Assembly (NCBI GenBank): GCA_913778145.1
Contig: CAJYVI010000059.1
Span: forward strand, 1 to 64,000
DNA from: an uncultured Pseudocitrobacter sp.
GTDB lineage: Bacteria > Pseudomonadota > Gammaproteobacteria > Enterobacterales > Enterobacteriaceae
DNA length: 64,000 nucleotides
Direction: 5' to 3'
This document shows positions 53,423 through 64,000 of this stretch, piece by piece. Position 1 is the stretch's first letter. Each line of letters opens with the position of its first letter. A program made the translations under genes and the position numbers. The notes below the pieces were generated by a model. The model was not told the DNA's origin. It saw only the letters and a program-made list of their open reading frames with translations, and ran no database searches.

Positions 53423-54115
53423 ATGAAATCGTTCGATTTACACCGCATGGCGCTGGATAAAGTTCCGCTGGACTTCCTCGGCGAAGTCGCTTTACGTTCA
53501 CTCTACACTTTCGTACTCGTTTTCCTGTTTTTGAAAATCACCGGCCGGCGCGGCGTGCGGCAGATGTCGCTGTTCGAAGTGCTGATCATCCTGACGCTCG
53601 GTTCTGCCGCGGGCGATGTGGCGTTTTATGACGACGTGCCGATGCTGCCTGTGCTGGTGGTGTTTATCACCCTTGCTGCACTTTATCGGCTGGTGATGTG
53701 GCTAATGTCGCGCAGCGAAAAACTGGAAGATCTGCTGGAGGGAAAACCGGTCATCGTGGTGGAGGAGGGTGAGCTGGCGTGGGAGCGTCTGCAATCTGAA
53801 AACATGACCGAGTTTGAGTTTTTCATGGAGCTGCGTCTGGGCGGCGTTGAACATCTCGGGCAGGTGCGGTTGGCCATCATGGAAACCAATGGGCAGATTA
53901 GCCTCTACTACTATCCCGATGATGACGTAAAAGCCGGTTTGGTGATTCTCCCTGCGAGCTGCACATCGCGCTTTACCACGATTCCCGAAGCGGCGGATTA
54001 CGCCTGTGTCCGTTGCAGCGCGATTTTTCATTTTAATGCCGGGGAGCATCAATTATGCCCCCGCTGCGCAAATCCAGAATGGTCGAAGGCCAGCACCGCA
54101 AAACGTATCACCTGA
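53423..54115 (+). CDS. ycaP: YcaP, DUF421 membrane protein
   Basis: 230-residue inner-membrane protein of the YetF/DUF421 family with three N-terminal membrane segments (about 20-85), a soluble domain, and a C-terminal zinc-ribbon-like pair CxxC...CPRC (ACVRCS and LCPRCAN). Function unknown. I chose ATG 53423 (MKSFDLHRMA) to match the family length; the frame opens earlier at 53375. Divergent from ycaO. Confidence 0.88.
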   Translation: MKSFDLHRMALDKVPLDFLGEVALRSLYTFVLVFLFLKITGRRGVRQMSLFEVLIILTLGSAAGDVAFYDDVPMLPVLVVFITLAALYRLVMWLMSRSEKLEDLLEGKPVIVVEEGELAWERLQSENMTEFEFFMELRLGGVEHLGQVRLAIMETNGQISLYYYPDDDVKAGLVILPASCTSRFTTIPEAADYACVRCSAIFHFNAGEHQLCPRCANPEWSKASTAKRIT

Positions 54116-54302
54116 TAGCGGAATTCTCCGTTTTCACTCGTCAATGCGGAAGATTCTGTTGTGTGATGTCTGGCACAATTTTACACCGCTCAGTATTACC
54201 CATTGCGGCGCGTGTCACTGAATGATAAAACCGATATCCACAGGAATAACTTATATCCGTGCACACGCGCGGATAAACAACATTGCAACGTGGTGAGGGG
54301 AA

Positions 54303-55391
54303 ATGGCTCAGGTCTTTAATTTCAGTTCAGGTCCGGCAATGCTACCGGCAGATGTCCTTAAACAGGCGCAACACGAATTACGCGACTGGAACGGATTGGG
54401 TACATCAGTAATGGAAGTTAGCCACCGTGGGAAAGAATTTATCCACGTGGCGGAAGAAGCAGAAAAGGATTTTCGTGACCTGCTCAATATCCCTTCCAAC
54501 TATAAAGTGTTGTTCTGCCATGGCGGCGGCCGCGGCCAGTTTGCAGGCGTTCCGCTGAACATTCTGGGTGATAAAACTACCGCAGACTACGTTGACGCCG
54601 GTTACTGGGCTGCCAGCGCTGTAAAAGAAGCGAAGAAATACTGCACGCCGAACGTGATTGACGCCAAAATCACCGTTGACGGTAAGCGTGCCGTGACGCC
54701 GATGAGCGAATGGCAGCTTTCTGACAATGCCGCGTATCTGCACTATTGCCCGAATGAAACCATTGACGGCATTGCTATCGATGAAACCCCGAATTTCGGT
54801 AAAGACGTGGTCGTTGCAGCCGACTTCTCCTCTACTATCCTGTCCCGCCCGATTGACGTCAGCCGCTTTGGCGTGATTTACGCAGGCGCGCAGAAAAATA
54901 TCGGCCCGGCAGGCCTGACGCTGGTGATTGTGCGCGAAGATCTGCTCGGCAAAGCTCACGTTGCCTGCCCGTCCATTCTGGATTACTCCGTGCTGAACGA
55001 GAACGATTCCATGTTCAACACCCCGCCGACCTTCGCCTGGTATCTGGCGGGCCTGGTCTTCAAATGGCTGAAAGAGCAGGGCGGCGTGGCGGCAATGGAT
55101 CGCATCAACCAGCAGAAAGCTGAACTGCTGTATGGCGTTATCGATAACAGCGATTTCTATCGTAACGATGTTGCGGCGTCTAACCGTTCTCGCATGAATA
55201 TTCCGTTCCAGCTGGCGGACAGCGCGCTGGATAAAGTCTTCCTGGAAGAGTCCTTCGCGGCGGGCCTGCATTCGCTGAAAGGCCACCGTGTTGTTGGCGG
55301 GATGCGTGCGTCAATCTATAACGCGATGCCGCTGGCGGGCGTTCAGGCATTGACCGATTTCATGCAGGACTTCGAACGTCGCCACGGTTAA
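54303..55391 (+). CDS. serC: SerC, phosphoserine/phosphohydroxythreonine aminotransferase
   Basis: 362-residue PLP aminotransferase used in serine and pyridoxal phosphate synthesis. PLP lysine is Lys198 in [12 protein letters not shown]. Start follows GAGGGGAA. The 187-base gap before it would hold its promoter, which in E. coli responds to Lrp and CRP. Forms an operon with aroA, 68 bases on. Confidence 0.98.
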   Translation: MAQVFNFSSGPAMLPADVLKQAQHELRDWNGLGTSVMEVSHRGKEFIHVAEEAEKDFRDLLNIPSNYKVLFCHGGGRGQFAGVPLNILGDKTTADYVDAGYWAASAVKEAKKYCTPNVIDAKITVDGKRAVTPMSEWQLSDNAAYLHYCPNETIDGIAIDETPNFGKDVVVAADFSSTILSRPIDVSRFGVIYAGAQKNIGPAGLTLVIVREDLLGKAHVACPSILDYSVLNENDSMFNTPPTFAWYLAGLVFKWLKEQGGVAAMDRINQQKAELLYGVIDNSDFYRNDVAASNRSRMNIPFQLADSALDKVFLEESFAAGLHSLKGHRVVGGMRASIYNAMPLAGVQALTDFMQDFERRHG

Positions 55392-55406
55392 TGTTTTTGT
55401 TTTCAT

Positions 55407-55439
55407 CCCCCGCGGTATTCTGCGGGGGTTATTATTTTC
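55407..55439 (+). terminator. intergenic hairpin between serC and aroA (partial terminator)
   Basis: Stem CCCCCGC/GCGGGGG with an eight-base loop, followed by TTATTATTTTC. It ends 20 bases before the aroA start. It likely reduces read-through into aroA while allowing coexpression. Confidence 0.75.
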
Positions 55440-55459
55440 GAATTTGAGAGTTGAGTTTC

Positions 55460-56743
55460 ATGGAATCCCTGACGTTACAACCCATTGCGCGTGTTGATGG
55501 CACCATTAACCTGCCAGGTTCAAAAAGTGTCTCTAACCGCGCCTTGCTGCTGGCAGCTTTAGCACGCGGCACCACTGTCCTGACTAACCTGCTGGACAGC
55601 GACGATGTTCGCCACATGCTGAATGCCCTGAGTGCGCTGGGAATTCATTACACCTTGTCTGCCGACCGTACCCGTTGTGAAGTCACGGGTAACGCAGGTC
55701 CATTGCAGGCGAAAGCATCACTGGAATTATTCCTCGGGAACGCGGGCACGGCGATGCGCCCTCTGGCGGCGGCACTCTGCCTGGGTCACAACGATATCGT
55801 GCTAACCGGCGAACCGCGCATGAAAGAGCGTCCGATTGGCCATCTGGTTGACGCGCTGCGTCAGGGCGGGGCGCAAATCACCTATCTCGAGCAGGAAAAT
55901 TATCCACCGCTGCGTTTGCAGGGCGGTTTTAGTGGCGGCAACGTTGAGGTTGACGGCAGCGTGTCCAGCCAGTTCCTGACGGCACTGCTGATGACCGCGC
56001 CGCTGGCACCGAATGACACCACCATTACCATCAAAGGCGATCTGGTTTCTAAACCGTATATCGACATCACCCTGCACCTGATGAAAACGTTTGGTGTTGA
56101 GGTGGAAAACCAACATTATCAGCGCTTTGTCGTGCGTGGCGGTCAGCAGTATCAATCTCCGGGTCAGTATTTGGTGGAAGGCGATGCTTCGTCCGCGTCC
56201 TATTTCCTGGCGGCGGGCGCAATCCGCGGCGGTACCGTGAAGGTGACCGGTATTGGGCGTAATAGCGTGCAGGGCGATATCCGCTTTGCTGATGTGCTGG
56301 AAAAAATGGGCGCGACCATCACCTGGGGGGATGACTACATCGCCTGTACCCGTGGCGAACTGAATGCCATTGATATGGACATGAATCATATTCCTGATGC
56401 GGCGATGACGATTGCCACCGCAGCGTTGTTTGCCAAAGGCACCACCACGCTGCGTAACATCTATAACTGGCGCGTAAAAGAGACCGACCGTCTGTTTGCG
56501 ATGGCGACAGAACTGCGCAAAGTAGGTGCAGAAGTGGAAGAGGGCGAAGATTTTATTCGCGTCACACCACCGGCAAAATTGCAGTTTGCCGAAATTGGCA
56601 CCTACAACGATCACCGCATGGCGATGTGCTTCTCGCTGGTGGCGCTGTCGGATACGCCGGTAACCATCCTTGACCCGAAATGTACGGCGAAAACCTTCCC
56701 GGACTACTTCGAACAGCTGGCGGGAATTAGTACGCTGGCTTAA
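55460..56743 (+). CDS. aroA: AroA, EPSP synthase
   Basis: 427-residue 5-enolpyruvylshikimate-3-phosphate synthase of the shikimate pathway. Class I motifs are visible: [17 protein letters not shown] (residues 19-35), [13 protein letters not shown] (around 92-104) and the RPIGHLV region. Glycine and proline positions are those of the normal, glyphosate-sensitive enzyme. ATG 55460 gives the standard length. The K-12 gene ycaL that follows aroA is not present here. Confidence 0.98.
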   Translation: MESLTLQPIARVDGTINLPGSKSVSNRALLLAALARGTTVLTNLLDSDDVRHMLNALSALGIHYTLSADRTRCEVTGNAGPLQAKASLELFLGNAGTAMRPLAAALCLGHNDIVLTGEPRMKERPIGHLVDALRQGGAQITYLEQENYPPLRLQGGFSGGNVEVDGSVSSQFLTALLMTAPLAPNDTTITIKGDLVSKPYIDITLHLMKTFGVEVENQHYQRFVVRGGQQYQSPGQYLVEGDASSASYFLAAGAIRGGTVKVTGIGRNSVQGDIRFADVLEKMGATITWGDDYIACTRGELNAIDMDMNHIPDAAMTIATAALFAKGTTTLRNIYNWRVKETDRLFAMATELRKVGAEVEEGEDFIRVTPPAKLQFAEIGTYNDHRMAMCFSLVALSDTPVTILDPKCTAKTFPDYFEQLAGISTLA

Positions 56744-56932
56744 TCAGACAAAAAGTAAAACATTGTCATCTTTCGGGCTGGCCCTGTGCCAGCCCGCTAT
56801 AATTAGTGTTCACAATTCCTACCATTTTTGGCGTTAATTCCGTAATTCGCAGACAAAGGTAACTGTCAGGCGTAGACATGCGTATAATGCGCGCGTTTAG
56901 GTTCTATACGCCTTGTGTTGAAGGAGATAAAG

Positions 56933-57616
56933 ATGACGGCAGTTGCCCCGGTAATCACAATTGATGGACCAAGCGGTGCGGGTAAAGGCACCCTGTGTAA
57001 AGCGATGGCTGAGGCTTTACAGTGGCATTTATTGGACTCGGGAGCCATCTATCGTGTTCTGGCGCTGGCTGCGCTACATCACCACGTCGACGTGACGTCG
57101 GAAGATGCGCTGGTTCCGCTGGCCGCTCACCTGGATGTGCGTTTTGTCTCGACGGAAGGCAACCTGGAAGTGATTCTGGAAGGGGAAGACGTTAGCGGTG
57201 AAATCCGTACCCAGGAAGTCGCGAATGCGGCGTCACAGGTAGCGGCTTTTCCTCGCGTTCGCGAAGCGCTTTTGCGCCGCCAGCGCGCGTTTCGTGAAGC
57301 GCCGGGTTTAATCGCCGATGGCCGCGACATGGGCACGGTGGTATTCCCTGATGCGCCTGTAAAAATTTTCCTCGACGCCTCATCGGAAGAGCGTGCCAAT
57401 CGCCGCATGCTACAGTTGCAGGAAAAGGGCTTTAGTGTTAACTTTGAACGCCTTTTGGCCGAGATACAGGAACGAGACGACCGCGATCGCAACCGCGCCG
57501 TGGCGCCGCTGGTTCCGGCTGCTGATGCTTTAGTGTTGGATTCCACCACCTTAAGCATTGAGCAAGTGATTGAAAAAGCACTACAATACGCGCGCCAAAA
57601 GTTGGCTCTCGCCTAA
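56933..57616 (+). CDS. cmk: Cmk, cytidylate kinase
   Basis: 227-residue kinase phosphorylating CMP and dCMP. P-loop GPSGAGKGT at residues 12-20, and [13 protein letters not shown] in the substrate-binding region. Start at ATG 56933, with AAGGAGAT placed well; six extra codons upstream are rejected. Known to be partly cotranscribed with rpsA. Confidence 0.97.
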   Translation: MTAVAPVITIDGPSGAGKGTLCKAMAEALQWHLLDSGAIYRVLALAALHHHVDVTSEDALVPLAAHLDVRFVSTEGNLEVILEGEDVSGEIRTQEVANAASQVAAFPRVREALLRRQRAFREAPGLIADGRDMGTVVFPDAPVKIFLDASSEERANRRMLQLQEKGFSVNFERLLAEIQERDDRDRNRAVAPLVPAADALVLDSTTLSIEQVIEKALQYARQKLALA

Positions 57617-57730
57617 TACGCGACCGAATTTGCAGTACCCCCGTTGCAATGGAATGACAGCGGGTATGTTAAACAACCCCATCCGACACGGAGTCAGGTG
57701 GACGTTAAATATGAAACCTGAAGATTAAAC

Positions 57731-59404
57731 ATGACTGAATCTTTTGCTCAACTCTTTGAAGAATCCTTAAAAGAAATCGAAACCCGCCCGGGTTCCATCG
57801 TTCGTGGCGTTGTTGTCTCTATCGATAAAGACGTCGTTCTGGTTGATGCGGGCCTGAAATCTGAGTCTGCTATTCCGGCAGAACAGTTTAAAAACGCAGC
57901 TGGCGAACTGGAAATCCAGGTTGGTGACGAAGTTGACGTTGCTCTGGATGCAGTAGAAGACGGCTTCGGTGAAACCCTGCTGTCCCGTGAGAAAGCTAAG
58001 CGTCACGAAGCCTGGATCACGCTGGAAAAAGCATACGAAGAAGCTGAAACTGTTACCGGTGTTATCAACGGCAAAGTTAAAGGTGGCTTCACTGTTGAGC
58101 TGAACGGTATTCGTGCGTTCCTGCCGGGTTCCCTGGTAGACGTTCGTCCGGTTCGCGATACTCTGCACCTGGAAGGCAAAGAGCTTGAGTTCAAAGTAAT
58201 CAAGCTTGATCAGAAACGTAACAACGTCGTTGTTTCCCGTCGTGCCGTTATCGAATCCGAAAACAGCGCAGAACGCGATCAGCTGCTGGAAAACCTGCAG
58301 GAAGGCATGGAAGTTAAAGGTATCGTTAAGAACCTCACTGACTACGGTGCATTCGTTGATCTGGGTGGCGTTGACGGCCTGCTGCACATCACCGACATGG
58401 CATGGAAACGCGTTAAGCATCCGAGCGAAATCGTAAACGTTGGCGACGAAATCACTGTTAAAGTGCTGAAATTCGACCGCGAACGTACTCGTGTATCTCT
58501 GGGCCTGAAACAGCTGGGCGAAGATCCGTGGGTAGCTATCGCTAAACGTTATCCGGAAGGTACCAAACTGACCGGTCGCGTAACCAACCTGACCGACTAC
58601 GGCTGCTTCGTTGAAATCGAAGAAGGCGTTGAAGGCCTGGTTCACGTTTCCGAAATGGATTGGACCAACAAAAACATCCACCCGTCCAAAGTTGTTAACG
58701 TTGGCGACGTAGTGGACGTTATGGTTCTGGATATCGATGAAGAACGTCGTCGTATCTCCCTGGGCCTGAAACAGTGCAAAAACAACCCATGGCAGCAGTT
58801 CGCGGAAACCCACAACAAGGGCGACCGTGTTGAAGGTAAAATCAAGTCTATCACTGACTTCGGTATCTTCATCGGCCTGGACGGCGGCATCGATGGCCTG
58901 GTTCACCTGTCTGACATCTCCTGGAACGTTGCAGGTGAAGAAGCAGTACGTGAATACAAAAAAGGCGACGAAATCGCTGCAGTTGTACTGCAGGTTGACG
59001 CAGAACGTGAACGTATCTCCCTGGGCGTTAAACAGCTCGCAGAAGATCCGTTCAACAACTGGGTTGCTCTGAACAAGAAAGGCGCTATCGTTAACGGTAA
59101 AGTGACTGCAGTTGACGCGAAAGGCGCAACCGTAGAACTGGCTGACGGCGTTGAAGGTTACCTGCGTGCTTCTGAAGCATCCCGTGACCGCGTTGAAGAT
59201 GCAACTCTGGTTCTGAGCGTTGGCGACGACGTTGAAGCTAAATTCACCGGTGTTGACCGCAAAAACCGTGCAATCAGCCTGTCTGTACGTGCTAAAGACG
59301 AAGCTGACGAGAAAGATGCAATCGCTACTGTTAACAACAAACAGGAAGACGGCAACTTCTCCAACGCAATGGCTGAAGCATTCAAAGCAGCTAAAGGCGA
59401 GTAA
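57731..59404 (+). CDS. rpsA: RpsA, ribosomal protein S1
   Basis: 557 residues with six S1 (OB-fold) repeats; S1 binds mRNA leaders and helps initiation. Repeats are marked by recurring V-x-G-x-V and G-L-x-H-x-S/T-D/E-M/I-x-W patterns. Strong codon bias for high expression. Preceded by a 114-base leader, which in E. coli is used for S1 autoregulation. Confidence 0.99.
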   Translation: MTESFAQLFEESLKEIETRPGSIVRGVVVSIDKDVVLVDAGLKSESAIPAEQFKNAAGELEIQVGDEVDVALDAVEDGFGETLLSREKAKRHEAWITLEKAYEEAETVTGVINGKVKGGFTVELNGIRAFLPGSLVDVRPVRDTLHLEGKELEFKVIKLDQKRNNVVVSRRAVIESENSAERDQLLENLQEGMEVKGIVKNLTDYGAFVDLGGVDGLLHITDMAWKRVKHPSEIVNVGDEITVKVLKFDRERTRVSLGLKQLGEDPWVAIAKRYPEGTKLTGRVTNLTDYGCFVEIEEGVEGLVHVSEMDWTNKNIHPSKVVNVGDVVDVMVLDIDEERRRISLGLKQCKNNPWQQFAETHNKGDRVEGKIKSITDFGIFIGLDGGIDGLVHLSDISWNVAGEEAVREYKKGDEIAAVVLQVDAERERISLGVKQLAEDPFNNWVALNKKGAIVNGKVTAVDAKGATVELADGVEGYLRASEASRDRVEDATLVLSVGDDVEAKFTGVDRKNRAISLSVRAKDEADEKDAIATVNNKQEDGNFSNAMAEAFKAAKGE

Positions 59405-59487
59405 TTCTCTTACTCTTCGGTCTGATTATCAGCCGAAGAATCATGAGATTACTTGACAGATTACGGTTTTCGTTCTGTAATCAAGCA

Positions 59488-59516
59488 CAAAGGGCGGCTA
59501 CGGCCGCCCTTGTTTA
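59488..59516 (+). terminator. terminator between rpsA and ihfB
   Basis: Stem AGGGCGGC/GCCGCCCT (59491-59510) with a TACG tetraloop, followed by TTGTTT. Confidence 0.85.
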
Positions 59517-59557
59517 AGCTGTTAGCTAATTTTCCTTGAAAGGAAACCGGAGGAATT

Positions 59558-59842
59558 ATGACCAAGTCAGAATTGATTGAAAGACTTGCCAGCCAGCAAT
59601 CTCACATCCCTGCAAAAGCAGTGGAAGATGCGGTAAAAGAGATGCTGGAGCATATGGCCTCAACCCTCGCACAGGGTGAGCGCATTGAAATCCGCGGTTT
59701 CGGCAGCTTCTCCCTGCACTATCGAGCACCACGTACCGGGCGTAACCCGAAGACTGGCGATAAAGTGGAACTTGAAGGCAAATATGTGCCGCACTTTAAG
59801 CCGGGTAAAGAACTGCGCGATCGCGCCAATATTTACGATTGA
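59558..59842 (+). CDS. ihfB: IhfB, integration host factor beta subunit
   Basis: 94-residue DNABII protein. It dimerises with IhfA and bends DNA sharply; the arm that inserts between base pairs is the RNPKTGDKV region. AACCGGAGG precedes its start. Acts, for example, at the pfl promoter region in this window in E. coli. Confidence 0.98.
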   Translation: MTKSELIERLASQQSHIPAKAVEDAVKEMLEHMASTLAQGERIEIRGFGSFSLHYRAPRTGRNPKTGDKVELEGKYVPHFKPGKELRDRANIYD

Positions 59843-59878
59843 GTTTTTGCCGTGCGTTAACGGCTTAACTTGATTGCG

Positions 59879-59904
59879 AAAAAAGCACCTGCGGGTGCTT
59901 TTTT
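59879..59904 (+). terminator. intrinsic terminator of ihfB
   Basis: Stem AAAAAAGCACC/GGGTGCTTTTTT with a TGC loop, 37 bases after the ihfB stop; symmetric and very strong. Confidence 0.93.
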
Positions 59905-60074
59905 CATTTCTTGCCTGTCACTTCCCCTCTCTACGTTTTCTGAATCCTTCTCGCAAAGCATTTTCCCGTTTGCTGCAAACAAAATATTGTCTGGAAGACG
60001 TCTCGACGCATTTTGTTTTGCCCCGCGACAGCTAAATACTTACGCGCGACACTCGGCACATCAAGGAGGTGTCG

Positions 60075-62342
60075 ATGCGTGTACCCCAGTTTGCCTGCTG
60101 CGTAATGTTAGGCGTAACCCCTCTGCTTTGGTTGCCAGTGCTGCCACCGCTTCCGGCCGTTGAAGCATTCATTGTTATGCTTAGTCTTGTAGCCTTTATT
60201 TTTCCGAAGCGGAGTGTGCGCACGCTGTGTATCACCGGCTTACTGTTTTGCTGGGGCGTGCTGGCCGCCTGGCAGGTGCAACTACCCGCAATGCGTATTC
60301 CGGGAAAAAATCAGGCCGTTGAGATTGTGCTCAGCCAGACGGATGGGCAGACCACACACCAGGGAGAGATTATTCGCCTCAACGGGCAGCGCCTGTTCCC
60401 TGCGCCGGTTGTCACGCTATACGGCAATTACCTGCCACAGCCGCCCTGCGCTGGTCAGCGTTGGGCGATGACGATTCGCGCACGCGCGGTGCATGGTCAA
60501 CTTAACGACGGCGGATTTGATTCTCAACGCTATGCGCTGGCACAGCATCAGCCGCTCACCGGGCGATTAATTGACGCAACGCCGCTGGATGCTGCGTGCA
60601 GCCTGCGGGCGCAGTTTCTGGCATCGTTACAGGCTTCACTGGCAGGCTATCACTGGCGTGATGTGCTGCTAGCGTTAGGCCTCGGCGAACGTCTCAGCGT
60701 TGACCCGGAAATAAAGCGGCTGATGCAGCAAACCGGAACGTCGCACCTGATGGCGATTTCAGGGTTACATATCGCGTTGGGCGCATCGCTGGGCTGGCTA
60801 CTCATTCGCGCCATACAGTTTTTCCTGCCGTGTCGTTATATTAACTGGCGGCTCCCGCTGGTTGGGGCATTCGTCTGCAGTTTCCTTTACGCCTGGCTCA
60901 CCGGGTTACAGCCCCCCGCGGTACGCACAGTGGTGGCAGGGGGGATCTGGACGCTGTTGCGGCTTTACGGGCGGCGATGGCGCGGCTGGGACGTCTGGCT
61001 GTGCTGCATTGCCGCGATTGTTTTTATCGATCCGATGGCGGTGCTGTCTGATAGTCTTTGGCTTTCTGCCTTCGCGGTAGCCACGCTCATTTTCTGGTAT
61101 CAGTGGGTACCGCCGCCCCGCTGGAAGGGGCGTGCGCCACTGCGTTTTCTGAAAGAAATGCTTTACCTGCAACTGGGGTTGATGCTTTTACTCACGCCGT
61201 TACAGGTACTGCTGTTTCACGGCGTCAGCACCACCTCGCTGGTGGCGAATCTGTTGGCAGTACCGGTGGTAACGTTTGTGGTTGTGCCGTTGGTGCTTCT
61301 GGGAATGTTACTTCATCTGAGCGGGGCGAAGGCGCTTGAATCGCTGGTCTGGTATTGCGCTGACACAGTAATGGGCTGGGTGTTTGCGTATTTGCGTAGG
61401 CTGCCTGACGGCTGGCTAAGCGTAGATGCGCGCTGGGCGTGGGCAACGCTTATTCCGTGGATGCTGATTATCGTCTGGCGTTTTCACGGCTGGCGTACTT
61501 TTCCTGCGCTCTATCTGTCTGGTGTCGCGCTGTTAACCTTTCCCTTATGGCGCTCGATGCCTGACGATCGCTGGCAGGTTACCATGCTGGATGTGGGGCA
61601 GGGGCTATCCATTGTCATCTCGCGACACGATAAGGCGATTGTTTATGATACCGGGCTGGCGTGGCCTGGCGGCGATAGCGGAACCCAACTGATTCTCCCC
61701 TGGCTGCGCTGGCGCAATCTGACTCCGGAGGGAATTATCCTGAGCCATGAACACCTGGATCATCGCGGCGGCTTCGACAGTTTGCATAACGCCTGGCCGG
61801 AAAGCTGGGTGCGAAGTCCTTTAGGCTGGCAGGGACATCAGGGCTGTTTTCGTGGTGATGCCTGGCAATGGCAGGGATTATCATTCCGGGTGATCTGGCC
61901 ATTACCCGGAAACCGACAAACCGGTAATAACGGTTCCTGTGTTATTCGCGTCGATGATGGAAAAAACAGCGTTTTATTGACTGGCGATATCGAGTTATCG
62001 GCAGAAATGGCCATGCAAAGCCATTACTGGCAGCATCTTAAGTCTACAATTATTCAGGTGCCGCATCATGGCAGTAATACCTCATCGGGCGTCGCGTTAT
62101 TGCAGCAGGTGAGTGGGCAGGCCGCGTTAGCATCGGCATCACGCTATAACGCGTGGCGTCTGCCTTCGTCGAAAGTGAAGGCGCGCTATCAGCAGCATAA
62201 TTATGCATGGTATGACACCCCGCATCAGGGGCAAATTACGGTTACCTTTTCAACGCATCAATGGCAAATAGAAGGCTTGCGGGATCAACTTTTACCTCGT
62301 TGGTATCATCAGTGGTTTGGCGAGGGGCAGGATAACGGGTAG
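60075..62342 (+). CDS. ycaI: YcaI, ComEC/Rec2-family membrane protein
   Basis: 755-residue protein with the ComEC architecture: N-terminal OB-like domain, Competence domain with about ten hydrophobic segments (HLMAISGLHIALG near residue 225), and a C-terminal beta-lactamase-like domain carrying the HEHLDHRGG metal motif (MLDVGQGLSIVI, ILSHEHLDHRGG) and QVPHHGSNTSSG. In competent species this family moves single-stranded DNA across the membrane; its role in enterobacteria is not firmly shown. Start is ATG 60075 after AAGGAGG; a GTG two codons earlier is less well spaced. Confidence 0.92.
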   Translation: MRVPQFACCVMLGVTPLLWLPVLPPLPAVEAFIVMLSLVAFIFPKRSVRTLCITGLLFCWGVLAAWQVQLPAMRIPGKNQAVEIVLSQTDGQTTHQGEIIRLNGQRLFPAPVVTLYGNYLPQPPCAGQRWAMTIRARAVHGQLNDGGFDSQRYALAQHQPLTGRLIDATPLDAACSLRAQFLASLQASLAGYHWRDVLLALGLGERLSVDPEIKRLMQQTGTSHLMAISGLHIALGASLGWLLIRAIQFFLPCRYINWRLPLVGAFVCSFLYAWLTGLQPPAVRTVVAGGIWTLLRLYGRRWRGWDVWLCCIAAIVFIDPMAVLSDSLWLSAFAVATLIFWYQWVPPPRWKGRAPLRFLKEMLYLQLGLMLLLTPLQVLLFHGVSTTSLVANLLAVPVVTFVVVPLVLLGMLLHLSGAKALESLVWYCADTVMGWVFAYLRRLPDGWLSVDARWAWATLIPWMLIIVWRFHGWRTFPALYLSGVALLTFPLWRSMPDDRWQVTMLDVGQGLSIVISRHDKAIVYDTGLAWPGGDSGTQLILPWLRWRNLTPEGIILSHEHLDHRGGFDSLHNAWPESWVRSPLGWQGHQGCFRGDAWQWQGLSFRVIWPLPGNRQTGNNGSCVIRVDDGKNSVLLTGDIELSAEMAMQSHYWQHLKSTIIQVPHHGSNTSSGVALLQQVSGQAALASASRYNAWRLPSSKVKARYQQHNYAWYDTPHQGQITVTFSTHQWQIEGLRDQLLPRWYHQWFGEGQDNG

Positions 62343-62378
62343 AATATGCGGCTATTTCAACATAAGCTGGTTTTTTGA

Positions 62379-64000
62379 ATGCAGAACGACAAAGATCTCT
62401 CCACGTGGCAGACCTTCCGCCGACTCTGGCCGACTATTGCGCCATTTAAAGCAGGGCTGATTGTGGCTGCGGTTGCGTTAATCTTCAACGCAGCCAGCGA
62501 TACTTTTATGCTATCGCTCCTCAAACCATTACTGGATGATGGTTTTGGTAAAACGGACAGGTCAGTGCTGTTATGGATGCCATTGGTAGTAATTGGTCTG
62601 ATGATCCTGAGGGGCATCACCAGTTATATCTCCAGTTATTGCATCTCCTGGGTTTCCGGCAAGGTCGTGATGACTGTGCGCCGCCGCTTATTCAGCCACA
62701 TGATGGGCATGCCCGTCTCTTTCTTCGATAAGCAATCCACCGGTACCCTGCTTTCGCGTATTACCTATGACTCTGAGCAGGTGGCATCGTCTTCTTCCAG
62801 CGCGCTGATTACCGTGGTGCGTGAAGGGGCATCGATTATCGGCCTGTTCGTGATGATGTTCTATTACAGTTGGCAACTGTCGCTGATCCTCATCGTGCTG
62901 GCGCCGATTGTGTCGATTGCTATCCGTGTGGTCTCTAAGCGCTTCCGTAACATCAGTAAAAATATGCAAAACACGATGGGGCAGGTGACCACCAGTGCTG
63001 AGCAAATGCTGAAAGGGCACAAAGAGGTGCTGATTTTCGGTGGGCAAGAAGTTGAGACCAAACGCTTCGATAAAGTCAGCAACAAGATGCGTCTGCAGGG
63101 CATGAAAATGGTATCTGCGTCATCCATTTCTGATCCAATCATTCAGCTGATAGCTTCGCTGGCGCTGGCCTTTGTCCTGTATGCCGCAAGCTTCCCAAGC
63201 GTCATGGAAACCCTGACCGCCGGTACCATCACCGTGGTCTTCTCCTCCATGATTGCCCTTATGCGTCCGCTGAAATCGCTGACTAACGTCAACGCCCAGT
63301 TCCAGCGTGGGATGGCGGCCTGCCAGACGCTGTTTGCTATCCTCGACAGCGAGCAGGAAAAAGACGAAGGTACTCGCGTGGTTGAACGCGCGAAAGGCGA
63401 CCTGGAGTTCCGTAACGTTACCTTTACCTATCCTGGCCGTGAAACGCCTGCGCTGCGCGATATCAACCTGTCTATTCCGGAAGGCAAAACCGTGGCGCTG
63501 GTGGGGCGTTCAGGTTCAGGTAAATCAACCATTGCGAGCCTGATTACCCGCTTCTACGATATCGACCAGGGCGAAATTCTGTTGGATGGCCACGACCTGC
63601 GGGAATACACCCTGGCGTCGCTACGTAACCAGGTTGCGCTGGTATCGCAAAACGTTCACCTGTTCAACGATACCGTTGCCAATAACATCGCTTATGCGCG
63701 CACCGAAGAGTTCAGCCGTGAGCAGATCGAAAAAGCGGCGGAAATGGCCTACGCCATGGACTTCATCAACAAGATGGATCAGGGGCTGGATACGGTTATC
63801 GGTGAAAACGGCGTTCTGCTCTCCGGCGGTCAGCGTCAGCGTATTGCGATTGCCCGTGCGCTGCTGCGCGACAGCCCAATCCTGATTCTTGACGAAGCCA
63901 CCTCTGCGCTGGATACGGAATCAGAACGTGCGATCCAGGCCGCGTTGGATGAATTACAGAAAAACCGTACCTCCCTGGTGATTGCGCACCGTCTGTCCAC
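62379..64000 (+). CDS. msbA: MsbA, lipid A/phospholipid ABC flippase (C-terminus cut off)
   Basis: About 540 residues visible before the window edge; the family length is about 582. Starts [17 protein letters not shown] at 62379, 36 bases after ycaI. Six membrane helices (residues 20-310) and an ATPase domain with Walker [10 protein letters not shown] at 376-384, signature [15 protein letters not shown] near 481 and Walker [13 protein letters not shown]. It flips core-lipid A to the outer leaflet of the inner membrane. Essential in E. coli, usually cotranscribed with lpxK, which must lie outside the window. Confidence 0.98.
   Translation, partial: MQNDKDLSTWQTFRRLWPTIAPFKAGLIVAAVALIFNAASDTFMLSLLKPLLDDGFGKTDRSVLLWMPLVVIGLMILRGITSYISSYCISWVSGKVVMTVRRRLFSHMMGMPVSFFDKQSTGTLLSRITYDSEQVASSSSSALITVVREGASIIGLFVMMFYYSWQLSLILIVLAPIVSIAIRVVSKRFRNISKNMQNTMGQVTTSAEQMLKGHKEVLIFGGQEVETKRFDKVSNKMRLQGMKMVSASSISDPIIQLIASLALAFVLYAASFPSVMETLTAGTITVVFSSMIALMRPLKSLTNVNAQFQRGMAACQTLFAILDSEQEKDEGTRVVERAKGDLEFRNVTFTYPGRETPALRDINLSIPEGKTVALVGRSGSGKSTIASLITRFYDIDQGEILLDGHDLREYTLASLRNQVALVSQNVHLFNDTVANNIAYARTEEFSREQIEKAAEMAYAMDFINKMDQGLDTVIGENGVLLSGGQRQRIAIARALLRDSPILILDEATSALDTESERAIQAALDELQKNRTSLVIAHRLS

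Noticed and set aside
57767..58906. A 379-codon minus-strand frame opposite rpsA
   Set aside because: Produced by the codon bias of rpsA; Phe/Asn/Val-rich composition typical of antisense of Lys/Asp/Glu-rich coding sequence.

Overview
This window is ordinary core chromosome of a member of the Enterobacteriaceae. Gene order and near-identical proteins follow the Escherichia coli artM-to-msbA segment (art, poxB-hcr-hcp, macAB, clpSA, infA, cydDC, trxB-lrp, ftsK-lolA-rarA-serS, dmsABC, focA-pfl, serC-aroA, cmk-rpsA-ihfB, msbA). Several differences from E. coli K-12 (an extra acylase/LysR pair, no ycaC, ycaM, ycaN, ycaK or ycaL, and no serW tRNA at its usual place) and the protein variants suggest a Citrobacter, Salmonella or Enterobacter-like genus. 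I cannot fix the genus from sequence alone.

Layout. 1-2.4 kb: arginine ABC transporter (artM partial, artQ, artI, artP). 2.7-8.2 kb: lipoprotein ybjP, ybjQ-amiD, two SDR-type proteins (ybjS, ybjT) and threonine aldolase ltaE. 8.2-14.8 kb: pyruvate oxidase poxB, nitrosative-stress pair hcp-hcr, lysine exporter lysO, water channel aqpZ. 15.2-21.1 kb: OLD-family nuclease ybjD converging on ybjX, then the macAB efflux pump with a PhoP-box-like site before it. 21.1-25.0 kb: cspD, clpS-clpA, a degenerate type I-F CRISPR remnant, infA. 25.3-31.6 kb: aat, cydDC, trxB and lrp. 31.7-39.3 kb: ftsK, lolA, rarA, serS.

39.5-51.1 kb is largely an anaerobic-respiration and fermentation block: dmsABC with an FNR-like site, transporter ycaD, an accessory divergent pair (periplasmic penicillin V acylase/choloylglycine hydrolase-family enzyme and a LysR regulator), then pflA, pflB and focA under FNR- and ArcA-like sites. 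51.5-64.0 kb: ycaO, ycaP, serC-aroA, cmk-rpsA-ihfB, the ComEC-like ycaI and partial msbA.

I found no intact phage, insertion sequence, plasmid system or clearly new biological system. The points most worth a second look are the vestigial I-F CRISPR locus between clpA and infA (no cas genes, no serW), the acylase-LysR pair in the ycaD-pflA gap, the PhoP-box-like direct repeat between ybjX and macA, and a hairpin plus T-run in the aqpZ leader. Three REP/BIME clusters and many strong intrinsic terminators account for most intergenic structure.
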